A stretch of DNA of 64,000 nucleotides from Prostheceraeus crozeri. Taxonomy: Eukaryota > Platyhelminthes > Polycladida > Euryleptidae. The translations under genes and the position numbers were made by a program. Positions 23,600-34,750 of the stretch are shown here, in pieces. The stretch's first letter is position 1, and each line of letters opens with the position of its first letter. Location: NCBI GenBank assembly GCA_907163375.1, contig CAJQUW010004580.1, positions 434,001-498,000 on the forward strand. Direction: 5' to 3'. The notes beneath the pieces were generated by a model. The model did no database searches and was not told where the DNA came from. It saw nothing but the letters and a program-made list of their open reading frames with translations.

Positions 23600-23870
23600 T
23601 AATCAAAAAATTTTAAGTTACAAAAATTTTAAGTTATAAAAAAATTTTAATCTATTCTAGTTATGAATAAATTTTAAATTAGGAATTCTAAATCTATTCT
23701 AGTTATGAAAAAATTTTAAGTTACCAAAAATTTTAAGTTAAGAATTTTAATCTATTCTAGTTATGAAAAAATTTTAAGTTAGGAAAAATTTTAATCTATT
23801 CTAGTTATCAAAAAAAATTTATTACTAATTACTAAAAAATTTTAGGTTACCAAAAATTTTAATTAACCTA
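23600..23870. repeat. AT-rich tandem repeat between Polinton genes
   Basis: A unit of about 40 bases recurs roughly five times, combining AAAATTTTAAGTTA and TTTTAATCTATTCTAGTTATG. Similar AAAATTTT tracts lie at 25250-25390 and 32860-32990, all in intergenic gaps of the element. They may be promoter or spacer DNA. Confidence 0.7.
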
Positions 23871-23916
23871 TCGGAGCGAAGCTCCTCGAGGCTTCAGCCG
23901 ATCCTAGCCATCTTTC

Positions 23917-25229
23917 CATTAAGAATTTCAATAGAATATTTTACATCTTCTAGCAATAAACCATAAGCCATCAATGAAGTTGTGGAATTTTTTTTTCAAT
24001 ATTAATTGTTACATCACAACCAGTCTTGATAATATCTTCAGATTGTGCACTTAAATCGAAACAGAAAACAGGATATAAATGTCTCCGATCTCCAGGAGTT
24101 CATTGTGGTTCAACTCCAAATTCTATACAAAGATTTCGATAAGAATCATATCCTTCCATAAATTGATTATTGGTATCATCGAATCTTAATGGATCAATTG
24201 GATATCGGGTTTGATTTGATGAAACTTGTAAACTTCGAATTGTATTAATATGAAAAAGATTGTTGTTCTTATCAAAACTTGGAGAATTATTTCTTTGAAA
24301 AGTTAGTAATAAATATCTTGGAGTATTCGCAGTTCTATTAAAATGCCAGTTAAATCTTTGTTCGGAAAAAGTTACTGAACTAGCAGCACGCTTTAGAAAA
24401 TTTACTGGAATTGGTTTGTTAGTATTTAATCTTTTTGCAATAGCTGTTTCAACCTCTAAACTAGGAGTAATATGCTTAATCCACCATTCAAGTCTATCAA
24501 TTTTTAAATATTCTTTTTTTCCAGTCTTACCAAAAAAGATTAATTCATTATTTGCTGTGCGATGAATTATTAATTTAAATTTTAATTGATATGATATTTT
24601 ATCATAATCTAAATATCCGAATAATGGAGACAATGACCAATTTACTGTCTGTTTACTTTTCTTCTTAAATTCACGTCTTTCTTTATATGCACTATTGTTT
24701 GTTTTATTTAAATGTTTTGCAATATTTTCTACATCTTTCACAATTACTGCGGCATCTGTTCCAGCGTGAGTTAAATCATCAACAATTATACCATCATTAG
24801 TATCAGGAAACCAACCTTCGATTTCATACTTTTTATTATTTTCACCAATTGTTACAAATCTAAGCATTGTATCAATTACACCTGGAGAATCACTTATTGT
24901 TTCTATATTTTGAGTTGCAACAACTAAACGCATTTGTGTAAATAATCTTGGAAAAAGATTATTCTCTAATGCAATATTATCGGTATCTTGTAATGGTGTT
25001 GTAAAATTGGCATCACTATATAAAGAATATTCACAGTGTAAAAATGAATCAGGTAAATATAAATAACTTTGTTGATTATCAACTTCAAAAATTAAATCAC
25101 CTCCAGTATTTACCCTACTAGAAGATCCGGGATTCATAGCAACTCTTATATAGTCATTCTTTTTTTTGATTATAACTAACACCTGGTGGTTTATCTAATT
25201 CAAATTTATTTTCAATTAGCGAAGACATT
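23917..25229 (-). pseudogene. MCP: Probable major capsid protein (hexon-like) of the Polinton, broken
   Basis: The longest continuous open part (24100-25182, 360 codons) contains SSRVNTGGDLIFEVDNQQSY, YLPDSFLHCEYSLYSD, LENNLFPRLFTQMRLVV and FNWHFNRTANTPRYLLLTFQ. These match a protein group common in invertebrate Polinton-like elements (older database label 'F54H12.2-like') that corresponds to the double jelly-roll major capsid protein. The whole region spans about 1.3 kb (roughly 437 codons), close to the family's usual size, and starts after a TATAAAAATG context. It carries a couple of breaks. A double hairpin sits exactly at its 3' end (23873-23899). Assignment rests on motif memory and position, not on a structural comparison. 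Confidence 0.75.
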
Positions 25230-25384
25230 TTTATAAAAAATAATTTGACTTTTGTTTTTTCTCACACACAGAAAAAAATTTGCTAAATATAATTTTACTA
25301 AAATAATTTTATTAAAAAAAATTTTACTAAAAAATGTAATTAAAAAAATTTTACTAAAAAAAATTTTATTAAGATATAATTTTA

Positions 25385-25882
25385 GAATTTTGCTAGACCA
25401 GCTCCGCTGCTCACGCCATTACCTCTTATTTCTTCAATTGAACGTTTTATGGCTACGCCTGATTTCTTCTTATGTTTACTATCAGACGGAGCTCGGCTCC
25501 TCAAGGTTTCCCCCACAGCTATGTTAGCAATTTTGTTTATTGTTTCCTCTGAAAGTTTTTTTAAATTTTTTAGTTCTTCAGAATCATTCCTAAGTTAACG
25601 AATAGCTTCTACTTGTTTTAATTCGTTTTGTGACTTAACAGCATTTGATATTGCACTAGCTGTACTACCTATAGCAGCTGCTCCTTTTGCAGCAGATGTA
25701 ATCAAATCTTTATTATTTTTAATTAAGTTAAAGATACTTCCAATACCAGAAAAGATGCCAGCTCCTTCCGTGTGAACTGTGTCTCTATTATCATAATGAT
25801 AAACAGGATTCATATGTGGTTCATCAGCAATTCTTTGATTTGAAGCAAAATGTTTAAGATTGTGTTTATAAATTATAGGCAT
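25385..25882 (-). pseudogene. Small structural protein with hydrophobic helix, Polinton, broken
   Basis: The first 95 residues open with a polar stretch (about 1-40) and continue with an Ala/Gly-rich amphipathic helix (GIFSGIGSIFNLIKNN, then SAAKGAAAIGSTASAISNAV). Downstream sequence to about 25385 continues with a Lys/Arg-rich tail typical of small core or cement proteins. The gene lies just upstream of the capsid gene on the same strand and starts in a TAAAAAATG context. It resembles membrane-lytic or minor capsid proteins in layout only. A hairpin (25488-25500) falls within the tail. Broken at least once. Confidence 0.55.
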
Positions 25883-25954
25883 TTTTTAGGAATAAATTTG
25901 ACTTTTGGGAAAAATATTTACGATTAGTTAGTAACCTGAGGACCTTCGGTCCGA

Positions 25955-26480
25955 TTAAGATTTACGTGTGTGAATGTCCAACAACTTCGTGATAACTTTA
26001 TTAATTTTCCGTTGCACTTTACCTATTGCGTCAAGTAGCGTGCGATGTACTTTAATTTCTTTTCTATTAACTTGCATTTTCTCCTGATTCATCTTCAATG
26101 CCGTTTTAAGAGCATTTAACTTAATTTTAAGAACATATAGTTGTCTTTTAACAGAATCTAACTGTTCCTTATTTTCTTTAGAGTTTTCTTGTAAATTTTT
26201 CTTTAATTCATTTTCTAAATTGATTTTAAGAGTTTTCATTTTATCAACTTTTTGATTAAGTGAGTTTACTTCATTTATTATTCTATTCATCTTTTTCATC
26301 TGTTGAGTAATCTTAGAACTTAATTCATCAACACTTTTTGGAATGTAGCTTGTAACTTATTTAAATTTTTAAAAATTTTTTTAGGAAGTTTTTCTAATTC
26401 ATTTTCTAATTGTTCTTTTAACATTTTTATCTGATGTTTATTTTTAATGACTGCAGATTTTAAATTTATAGAAAGTAATA
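25955..26480 (-). pseudogene. Coiled-coil protein of the Polinton, broken
   Basis: Translation gives long charged heptad-like helices (NSLNQKVDKMKTLKINLENE, KRQLYVLKIKLNALKTALK), continuing upstream toward 26460 with more coiled coil. Polintons are known to encode coiled-coil proteins of unknown role. Its position directly after the tail-fibre-type gene suggests it may have formed the stalk of the same structure. A hairpin (25940-25952) lies just beyond its 3' end. Confidence 0.55.
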
Positions 26481-26843
26481 TTAAAATTTTTGATTGTTCT
26501 GAAATCTTTTAAAAAAAAGTTTTGCTATATCTGCTTCTAGCTCTCTATCCTTTTCATCAAGTTTTAATAATTTTTCGTTTAATGATTTGTCATTAAGTTT
26601 AAGCAACTTTAATTCATTCATCAGTGGAACCAAAACATCGTTTATATATTTTTCTTTTAAGTCATTGATTTGTGTATCAACATATTGTTTATTTGTTAAC
26701 TCTGTATTTTGTTGCGGAAGAATAGGAAAATGCAATGGACCAGATAAAACGTCTCCAGTTTTCATGATATAATTTTCTATTTCTATTTCTAATTCACGAT
26801 TATTCGGGTTATATGCACCTCCACCAACATTTGGTAACATCAT
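26481..26843 (-). CDS. Protein with a phage tail-fibre-type repeat and coiled-coil stalk, Polinton
   Basis: Residues about 25-60 read IMKTGDVLSGPLHFPILPQQ followed by NTELTNKQYVDTQI. This is the pattern of bacteriophage tail-fibre and receptor-binding repeats (MTGPL...DP...ATKQYVD). A coiled coil follows (LNEKLLKLDEKDRELEADI). The 120-residue product starts in a TTAAAAAATG context and is divergent from the 463-aa gene, with 45 bases between start codons. A receptor-binding fibre or spike is the natural reading, but the function is inferred only from this motif. Confidence 0.65.
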   Translation of the reverse strand: MMLPNVGGGAYNPNNRELEIEIENYIMKTGDVLSGPLHFPILPQQNTELTNKQYVDTQINDLKEKYINDVLVPLMNELKLLKLNDKSLNEKLLKLDEKDRELEADIAKLFFKRFQNNQKF

Positions 26844-26888
26844 TTTTTAATAATAAAAAAATATTTTTTTTTCTAATAAAAATAAAAA

Positions 26889-28280
26889 ATGGAAAAAGCA
26901 AATTTAAAAAAATTATATTCGCATGCATCATCCTGTTCTTCTTATTCGACGAGATCAACGGGATTTGAAAATAAATGTTTTGATAATAATAATAATCCAT
27001 GTATAGATGTAAATATTTTATTTCAATTACAAGCCGAAATATTTAGAGAACAGACTAAAGGTTTGCCTTCTATAGAAACCAATTATTGTATTTTTCCAGG
27101 TGATCCATTTATAAAATTTATGGATATTGTAAGTAAATATAATGATGTGGCTTATGTAGAATTAAATAAAGAAAATATGTTTATAATAGGTCATAATAAT
27201 GTTTATGGAATTATTAGAGCAGTGTTACCAATTAGTAATACTGATTGGATAGAAACTAAGATAATTAATCATATGAATATTAAAGAATTAGTTAAAAATT
27301 TAAAATCTTTTTCAAAGGAAAAAATAAGATTATTTGTTTCTGAACATAATCAATGTAATATTCATATAGAGAGTAAAAAACATAACGAAGAATTATTATG
27401 TCAAGTTTATTATATAGACACAATTTATAAACAAGAAACATTAGAAATGCCGCAAAGATATGATGATGATACTTATATAGGATTATACTCCAACTTAAAT
27501 ATTAATTTGTTAAAATCTTACATAAATGGTTTAGCTCAAGAAGAGAAAATTTATATGTGGACAACACGTTATACTATTAACAATGACCATAATCATAATA
27601 AACGAACCGAAGGTTCTAGGGCTTTGCCCGATCTTAAAGAATCCAATAATAATAATTTTAAAGAATCTTGTAATAATAATAATGATGATAATATAGATGA
27701 TGATTCTGAAACATCTGAAAAAGGTGTAAATGGTAAAAAAGATTATAAAAATATTAGTAATTATAAAAATTTAAGTGAAGAAAAATTTATATCTCATACT
27801 AATGTTCATGATATTAATACTACATATAATCAAAATTTATCTAAATTTCATTTTCTTACAATTGAAAATAATAATGATGGTATAGTTGAAGATACTGTTA
27901 GACAACTATGTGTCGGGTCTACAAAATTTAAATTAGGATTTACATCTAATCAATTTAAAATTTTATCATCTTTAATAAAAACTAAAAGTAATTCAGATTA
28001 TGGTAGTGTTATTAAATTTTCCAAAAGAGATCAAAGACGAATATTTTTCTCGATTATATTATTATCAAATAATAAATATAATTTAGAATTAGATATTCCC
28101 ATCAGGGAATGGTATCCTATCAGGGAATGGCATCCTATACCAAAAAGTGTAATTTATGATGTTGAAGAATCAATTTATGATGATGATGAAGAATCGATTG
28201 ATGATGATGATGAAGAATCAATAGTTAGTGAAAATAAATTTAAATTATTTTTTGATAAAACGTTATATGATAAAACTTAA
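26889..28280 (+). CDS. Unknown 463-aa protein, Polinton early-type cluster
   Basis: It lies directly upstream of the DNA polymerase on the same strand. The first ~190 residues form a globular, beta-rich-looking region (contains IKFMDIVSKYNDVAYVELN, MFIIGHNNVYGIIRAVLP, IRLFVSEHNQCNIHIESK). An Asn/Asp-rich linker (about 235-305) follows, then a second globular region (about 315-420, containing VGSTKFKLGFTSNQFKILSS) and an acidic tail of DDDEESI repeats. Two similar-sized domains, an acidic tail and a place next to the polymerase are compatible with a processivity factor or other replication accessory protein, but no diagnostic motif was seen. A double hairpin is inserted in frame in the linker (27604-27629), encoding RTEGSRALPD. 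The frame looks whole. Confidence 0.6.
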   Translation: MEKANLKKLYSHASSCSSYSTRSTGFENKCFDNNNNPCIDVNILFQLQAEIFREQTKGLPSIETNYCIFPGDPFIKFMDIVSKYNDVAYVELNKENMFIIGHNNVYGIIRAVLPISNTDWIETKIINHMNIKELVKNLKSFSKEKIRLFVSEHNQCNIHIESKKHNEELLCQVYYIDTIYKQETLEMPQRYDDDTYIGLYSNLNINLLKSYINGLAQEEKIYMWTTRYTINNDHNHNKRTEGSRALPDLKESNNNNFKESCNNNNDDNIDDDSETSEKGVNGKKDYKNISNYKNLSEEKFISHTNVHDINTTYNQNLSKFHFLTIENNNDGIVEDTVRQLCVGSTKFKLGFTSNQFKILSSLIKTKSNSDYGSVIKFSKRDQRRIFFSIILLSNNKYNLELDIPIREWYPIREWHPIPKSVIYDVEESIYDDDEESIDDDDEESIVSENKFKLFFDKTLYDKT

Positions 28281-28442
28281 TATGATAGAACTTAATATGA
28301 TAAAACTTAATGTGATAAAGAAAATAAAATAACTTAGGAACGTGAAATATATAATAATGTAAAATAACTCTCAAGACCTTGATATTAGAATGTTTATATC
28401 TAAAATTAAAACACAATTTTTTTTCTTTACAAAATAAAAAAA

Positions 28443-31400
28443 ATGGAAAATACCAAGTTTTATTGTGTCTTATGTAAAAGACAGTTGCAAACAAAAAGAA
28501 GTTATCAATCTCATTTAAATAGTAAATTGCATTTACAAAACGTAGATCGAGTTGATGAAGGAAATATATTAAAATTAAATAATTATAAAAACTATCTAGA
28601 AACATTGCCTACTGATATAAAGGTCAAAAAAATGTTTGATGATTATTCACATTCGGAATATAAAAAAGTTTTTAATAGTGAAGATGAACATGTACCAGAT
28701 GGAAGATATTTATTTAGCGATACTGATGAATTTAACGAAATAGATGAATTTGATGAAACTAAAAAAACCGATGAAGTTGTAACAGATATAAAATATTTAT
28801 TTAATGAATCGGTTGAACATAATGAAACCGATAAAACTTTTTCTGATATTCTATCCAACTTTTATGATATATTTAAGAAATCTTTCAAATGTTATATGAA
28901 TGTAGAAGTACTTTATACAAAAAATGGACCTGATGGAATTCCTGAAGAAATAATACAAGGACATTTTACAAATTCACAAGAAATTCATAATGTAAATGAT
29001 ATACAAACCATATTTGAACAAATGATACTTAAATTAGAAAATTGTATAATTGAAGCCCAGTTACGTGAATCTGGTTGGAGATTTGTTAAAATACTATCTA
29101 AGAAAATAGTAATTGATAAATATAAAAATAATACTGGTGGTAGTTGTGTTCCTTTACCTTTCAGTTCACCACAAATAATCAACATAAAAAATGAAGATGA
29201 TTATTGTTTTCTGTGGAGTATTATAGCACATTTACATCCTGCAAAATATCATAAAGAAAGACTAAGTCATTACAATAAAGAAGAATACATAAATGAATTT
29301 GATCTCTCTGATGGCTTACATGAATTTCCATATGATTATAATAGGTTAAAAAAGTTTTATAAAAAGAATAAAAATTTAATAGAAGTAAATGTTTTTCAAT
29401 TAAATGTGAATTATGTTTCTGTTGGTAATATTACTCCATTTTACTCAGATTCAAAAAAATTTTATTTGAATAATAAAATTTATGTCAATCAGAAATAGTT
29501 TATAATGATAGAGGAAATTACATGCATCATAATATTTTTTACCAAGGAAATATAATATGTACTGAAAAATTTCAAATTGTTAAAACATTATCACCAATAA
29601 TGATTAATCATAATAATTATAAAGGACGTAGTTATAATTATGATTATGATTCCGATTATTTATCTTTATCTTTAGAATATCAACAAAAATTACAAAATTT
29701 AAATGAAAGTTTACAAAAATGTAAAATAGATTATCAACAACAAACAAAAATATCTGTACAAGAATATGGCCATAAATATCAAAATAAGATAGAAACGATA
29801 CAAAAATTAAATGAAGACAATAAAGAATTAAATAATGAAGAAAATGAAACCAATCAAAAAATAAATGAATGTTTAAAAAAATGTCAACAACAATATAAAG
29901 AACAATATGATAAAGAATATAGTTATTAGTTACAAATATTAAATCAAAATTTTCATCGAAATACATTTAATCTTACAAAAGAAATTGATGAAACACATGA
30001 AATATATAAAGATAAATTTGAAAAATTAAAACAAACAAAGCAACCAGCACAAGCGAATATATTATATTATCAGGGTCATTTTATATTGTGTAAAGATGTT
30101 TCTATATTTACAAAAACTTCAGATAATACAAATTTTCCTTGTCTTCAATGTATGACGAGCTTTAGAACTTTAGAAGAAATGAATAGACATTTGGAGAATT
30201 GTCAACAAAATAAAGCAGTTGAAAATACTTTTCCTAAAGATGATTATTTAATATATAATAGACATTATTTGAAAAATAATGTACCCTTTACTATTTATTG
30301 TGATTTTGAAGCATATAATGTTAATATGACACAAAATCGAACCGAAGGTTCTAGGGCTTCGCCCGATTCTGAAAATGATAATTCTGAAAAAAGTGCACCT
30401 GAACAAAGTAAAGAAAAATATTTATTTGAACAAAAACCATTATGTTGGGGAATGTACATTCATTCAAATTATCCTGAATTATTTAAATCAGAATATTTTC
30501 AATACTATGGTGAAGATAGTTCAGAAATGTTTACAAAGAAAGTAGAAGAATTGCAAAATTATCTTTCACAATTGCTTGAAACAAATATACCAATGCTTCC
30601 ATTAACGGATGAAGAAAAAATTAATTTTGTTAATGAAACAAATTGTTATTACTGTGGAAAAGAATTGGGTAATGATAAGCGAAGCGACGGCTCTGCCGAC
30701 AAAGTAAAAGATCATGATCATCTAAATGGATTATATAGAGGTGCAGCACATAATTCTTGTAATCTTAATGCTAATAAATTTAAATATAACTTTGTTCCTT
30801 TATATTTCTACAATGGTTCTAAATATGATTTCCATTTAATAATGAAAGATTTATTTTCATCTGAAAAATTACAACAACAACAAATAAATGTACTATGTAA
30901 AACAGAAGAAGAATATTTTTCAATGCAATTAGGTTGTATTAGAATTTTAGATGCATTTAGATTTTTTACTCCTTATTCATTAGATGTTATGGGAAAAGCT
31001 TTGAAACCTGAACAATGTAAAATATTAAATAAATATAATTTAAAACCTTTAAAAGGAATATTTCCGTATGAATATATAACTGGAGATATAATTAGAATAA
31101 ATGAAATAATGAAAGAACAAAAACTTCCTCCAATAAATAAATTTAAATCAACATTAAAACAATCACAATTATCTGAAGAAAATTATGCAGAAGCTGAAAA
31201 GAATTGGAGAGAGTTAAATTGTAGAACAATGTATGATTATACAATGAAACATCTACAGATAGATGTATTAATCCTTACTGATCTTTTTGAAAACTTTCGT
31301 GATATGTGTTTAGAATATTATGGAATAGATCCATGTTATTGTTATTCTACACCAGGTTTAACATGGCTAGCAGGATTGAAACATACCGGTGTTAAACTTA

Positions 31401-32860
31401 AACATTATAAAGAAAATACATATGATAAATTATTATTTTTTGAATCTGGAATTAGAGGTGGAGTTTCATCAGTTTTAGGTAATAGATATGTACAGCGTTA
31501 CAATAAAAAAGTAAATCCTGATGATTATGGAATAATGAAACCTTTATCTCCAGAAGAAAGCGATCAGTTTATAAAATTGTTTAATCAAAATATAGAAGGA
31601 CTTATATCAAATGAAGATAGTCAAGCAGAAGTTGATGAAATCATGAGAGAAAACTATTTGTTATATTATGATTTTAGTAGCTTATATTCTTCTTGCATGA
31701 TACAAGAATTACCAACAGGTGAAATGTCATGGTGTAATAATCTTGATTATCAAAAAACACATGATGGAAATTATAATCATGGTTATATATATGAAGTTGA
31801 TTTAGTATATCCTGATGAAATAAAAGATAAAACAAAATATTTTCCTTTCTGTCCCGAAAACAAAATTCCCAATATAGAAGATTTTTCAGATTATCAAAAA
31901 TCTATAATGCCTAAAAAATACAGACCAACAAAAAAACTTATGTTAACACAAAGTAATAAAAGAAAGTATGTTGTTGAAGGAAGAATGCTAGATTGGTATT
32001 TAGATAATGGAATGATTCTTTTAAAAATTCACCGGAAACTAGTGTATAGAAAATCTCGGTGGTTAAAAAATTATATAGAGTTCAATATTGAAAAACGTAA
32101 AATAGCTAAAAGAAATAAAGATGATTTTGGAAACGTGTTCTTCAAATTTATGAATAATGCATTTTATGGTAAGACATTAGAAAATGTGCGTAATAGACAA
32201 AATATTGAAATAGTTTATGATAAAGATAGGTTTCAAAATTTAACAAGGAAACCTACATATAAAAGAACTACTAGATTTAGTGATGAACTATGTGCTGTAC
32301 ATTTTCTTCGAATTAGCGTAAAACATGATAAGTTTAATTTTATACGATTCACTATATTAGAATTAGCTAAACTATTTATGTATAGATTTATATATGATTA
32401 TTTAGCACTTGCTTATGGCAAAAACTATAAATTACACTTTACAGATACGGATTCCGTTTTCTAAGAATTAACAGTACGCCATAATTCTTCACTTGATGAA
32501 GAAATAGATAAAATAAAAGATTTTATTCATCCTTCAGAATTATGTAAAGTAAAAGATGAGTTAGGAAATGAAGATTTCATAATAGAAGCTATATTTTTAA
32601 AATCTAAATGTTATTGTTATGATACAACTAATAATATTAAAACATTAAAAGGAATTTCAAAGGCATCAGTGGCTAATCAAATAACATTTCAAGATTATAA
32701 AAATGTATTATTTAATAATGAAATAAGAACAGCATGTAATTATAGACTTAATTCAAAGAAACATAAAATGTATTTAAAAGAAGAGCATAAATTAGCATTA
32801 GATCCATTTGATGATAAATGAAAAATTTTACCTGATGGAATAACTACTTTACCTTTCTAA
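28443..32860 (+). pseudogene. POLB: Protein-primed family B DNA polymerase of the Polinton, broken
   Basis: The region opens with a C2H2-like finger (FYCVLCKRQLQTKRSYQSH), then the Polinton-specific upstream part (SGWRFVKILSKKI, DDYCFLWSIIAHLHP), a coiled coil (about 29640-29930), a second finger (FPCLQCMTSFRTLEEMNRH) and the exonuclease start FTIYCDFEA. A zinc/HNH-like module follows (NCYYCGKELG, KVKDHDHLNGLYRGAAHNSC), then polymerase motif A (YYDFSSLYSSCM), motif B (KFMNNAFYGKT) and motif C (FTDTDSVF). This enzyme replicates the linear element from a protein primer. The C-terminal part is traceable to about 32860. It is broken, with a few breaks. Double hairpins sit in frame at 30339-30364 and 30679-30699. 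Confidence 0.92.
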
Positions 32861-32995
32861 AGTTTATTTATTATTATTTAAATCCGTCAAGAAAAAAATT
32901 TTTATTATTTAAATCAGTCTAGAATAAAAATTTTATTATTTATTACTCAGTATAAAATTTTCTTATTACTCAGTAAACAAATCTTCTATCGACTT
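32860..32995. repeat. AT-rich spacer between convergent polymerase and ATPase genes
   Basis: TTTATTATTTAAATC(C/A)GTC and TATTACTCAGTA(T/A)A units are repeated a few times between the 3' ends of the two genes. No gene here. Confidence 0.5.
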
Positions 32996-33762
32996 TCAGT
33001 CAGAGAACAATCGTTCGATAACTCTATCATGAATTTTTTTATCAATATTAATTGTGATAAATCCATAATCTTTTGACCAAGCATTGTTACACGATTGTTT
33101 AAATTCATCTTTATTTCTTACACATAAATCTCTTAACAAATCACTTAAGTTTCTTGCATTTATTTCAAATAGTATAAATATATTTGCATTCTTTCTAATA
33201 ACACTTCCGTCTAATGAATACATACTTTGTGTTAAATAAAAAACACTACAGTTATTATGTCTACCTCTTGTGAAATAATTTCTCTGAACTGACTGATTTC
33301 TATCATTAACGCAATCATCAAAAATTACACAATGTTTCATTGTTTTATCTAGTTTACTAGGATCTTGCATATTACCACTATCATCTATTAATTGTATCTT
33401 TATATGCTTATTTTTATTGGATTCAACTAACTGATTATTTATTGCTGCTTCTTCACACCACGAACTTATTTCTTCTTCATGTTCAGATTTTTCATATTCT
33501 TTGAATAATGAAGCAATTGCTGTTTTTTTAAGATTATTTTCAAATCCATATTTTAAAAATTGATAGACGGGTTGTTCTGCTGTTGTTGTATAAATTATAA
33601 GATTGTTATAATCCAAAAAATTTGGAGTCGTTAAAAATTTAAATAATAGATATGTTTTTCCACAACCAGATCTTCCACAAATAACTGACAAAACTTTATT
33701 AGATAAATTTGGATGATGATTAAATTTAAGTTTTTTTTATTTAATGGTAGTACTTCACTCAT
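32996..33762 (-). pseudogene. ATP: FtsK/HerA-type DNA packaging ATPase (A32-like) of the Polinton
   Basis: The open part from 33691 (231 codons) starts almost at the Walker A loop, CGRSGCGKTYLL, and has Walker B as CVIFDDCVND, then RGRHNNCSVFYLTQS, the sensor-like region of A32-type genome-packaging ATPases. Family members pump DNA into the capsid. The gene start lies farther upstream (about 33762) in a TTAAAAAATG context, so the leading residues fall outside the open part; it is lightly broken. It converges with the polymerase. Confidence 0.9.
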
Positions 33763-33845
33763 TTTTTAATAAAAAAAATTTATTTTTAATTTTTTTATTT
33801 TTTGTTTCTAAAGAAGAAGAAGAAGAAGAAAATTAAACTTCTCTA

Positions 33846-33915
33846 GATTCGCGTGGGAGTTTATACCTCTCGAACGGGAGCTTATATCTCCCGAACGGGA
33901 GTTTATACCTCACGA
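33846..33915. repeat. GC-rich tandem hairpin array at the 3' end of the penton-like gene
   Basis: Three tandem units of about 22 bases pair GGGAG with CTCCC-type partners: CGTGGGAGTTTATACCTCTC, CGAACGGGAGCTTATATCTC and CGAACGGGAGTTTATACCTC. The stop codon of the penton-like gene (33903) lies in the last unit. It is one of the GC-rich hairpin clusters dispersed in the element. Confidence 0.8.
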
Positions 33916-34691
33916 ACCAAAAGATCTATCACAATCTCTTCACCTCCAAAATTTATTTCTTGTGCTTTTTCATCAGTGATTCTCATGTTAATGTTGTTAA
34001 TAGTTTTTCTTGTAATAGGGAAATATATTAATGTTTGTGGAATTACATTTAATCTATAACCAATGGGTACAGTAAAAGCTGGAAAACTGAATATTAAATT
34101 TGACAATTTACCATTTATATATCCTCCTTCAATAATGTCACAATGCACAACAATTGAATTTATTTCAGATATTTTTGGAATCTTCTCACCTAAATGATAA
34201 CCTTGACTATAGGTTTGTTTATTAAATCCTAATAGCTTTGACAATGATCTATCATGATTAAAATCAACTTGATGATTTTCGTCTAAAGTAAGAGAAAATT
34301 TATTAACTGCCGGTTCAACTGCAAAATGTAATTGTTTCTTATCTTTAAATGATATACCTAAATTTCTCTTAATTTCATTTGATATTGATTCAACTTCATA
34401 AAAACCAGGAAGAAAAGTTAGTATTTTCCACGTTTTTCCTTTATCAGTAGAATATCTAAATTGGTCATTCACATCTTTGATAACGTTTTGAATAGTGTTA
34501 AATGTAGAGAAACTAGTCAATGCAATTTGATAATTTTTATTTTGTTCCAAATGTAGAATGGGTTCTAAATTACAAGTGTGTGATGAAGTAGTTGTTATAA
34601 TTTTTAACGTCGTACTAAATTTTGATGAACTCAAAATCTCTGTCAAATTTTCTAAATGATTATTAATTTTGTCTAAATCTGCTGAACACAT
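33903..34691 (-). CDS. Penton-like / minor capsid protein of the Polinton
   Basis: A protein of 262 residues in an apparently whole frame, starting in a TAAAAAATG context. An N-terminal helical stretch (1-25) precedes a beta-rich body (SSHTCNLEPILHLEQNKNYQ, HFAVEPAVNKFSLTLDENHQ, GFNKQTYSQG) and a C-terminal part ending in MRITDEKAQEINFGGEEIVI. The MRITDE...DFNGEEI ending recurs in the single jelly-roll minor capsid (penton) proteins of Polinton/adintovirus-like elements as I recall them. In the virion such proteins cap the five-fold vertices. Its final codons are contributed by a GC-rich hairpin array. Confidence 0.72.
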   Translation of the reverse strand: MCSADLDKINNHLENLTEILSSSKFSTTLKIITTTSSHTCNLEPILHLEQNKNYQIALTSFSTFNTIQNVIKDVNDQFRYSTDKGKTWKILTFLPGFYEVESISNEIKRNLGISFKDKKQLHFAVEPAVNKFSLTLDENHQVDFNHDRSLSKLLGFNKQTYSQGYHLGEKIPKISEINSIVVHCDIIEGGYINGKLSNLIFSFPAFTVPIGYRLNVIPQTLIYFPITRKTINNINMRITDEKAQEINFGGEEIVIDLLVREV

Positions 34692-34750
34692 TTTTTAGTT
34701 AAAATTTTGAATAAATGTCTTTTATAAAAAAATTAAAAACAACAACATAT

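Noticed and set aside
25252-25527. Plus-strand frame with KILLKK repeats
   Set aside because: It reads through an AAAATTTTACT repeat spacer upstream of the capsid gene and the antisense of the neighbouring structural gene.
28240-28605. Minus-strand open frame of 121 codons with repeated FYHIKFYHI
   Set aside because: It is the antisense of an AT-rich TATGATAAAACTTAA repeat between two plus-strand Polinton genes.
29604-29966. Minus-strand open frame of 120 codons, very hydrophobic
   Set aside because: Antisense of the coiled-coil region of the polymerase gene; Lys/Gln/Asn codons read as Phe/Leu/Ile on the other strand.
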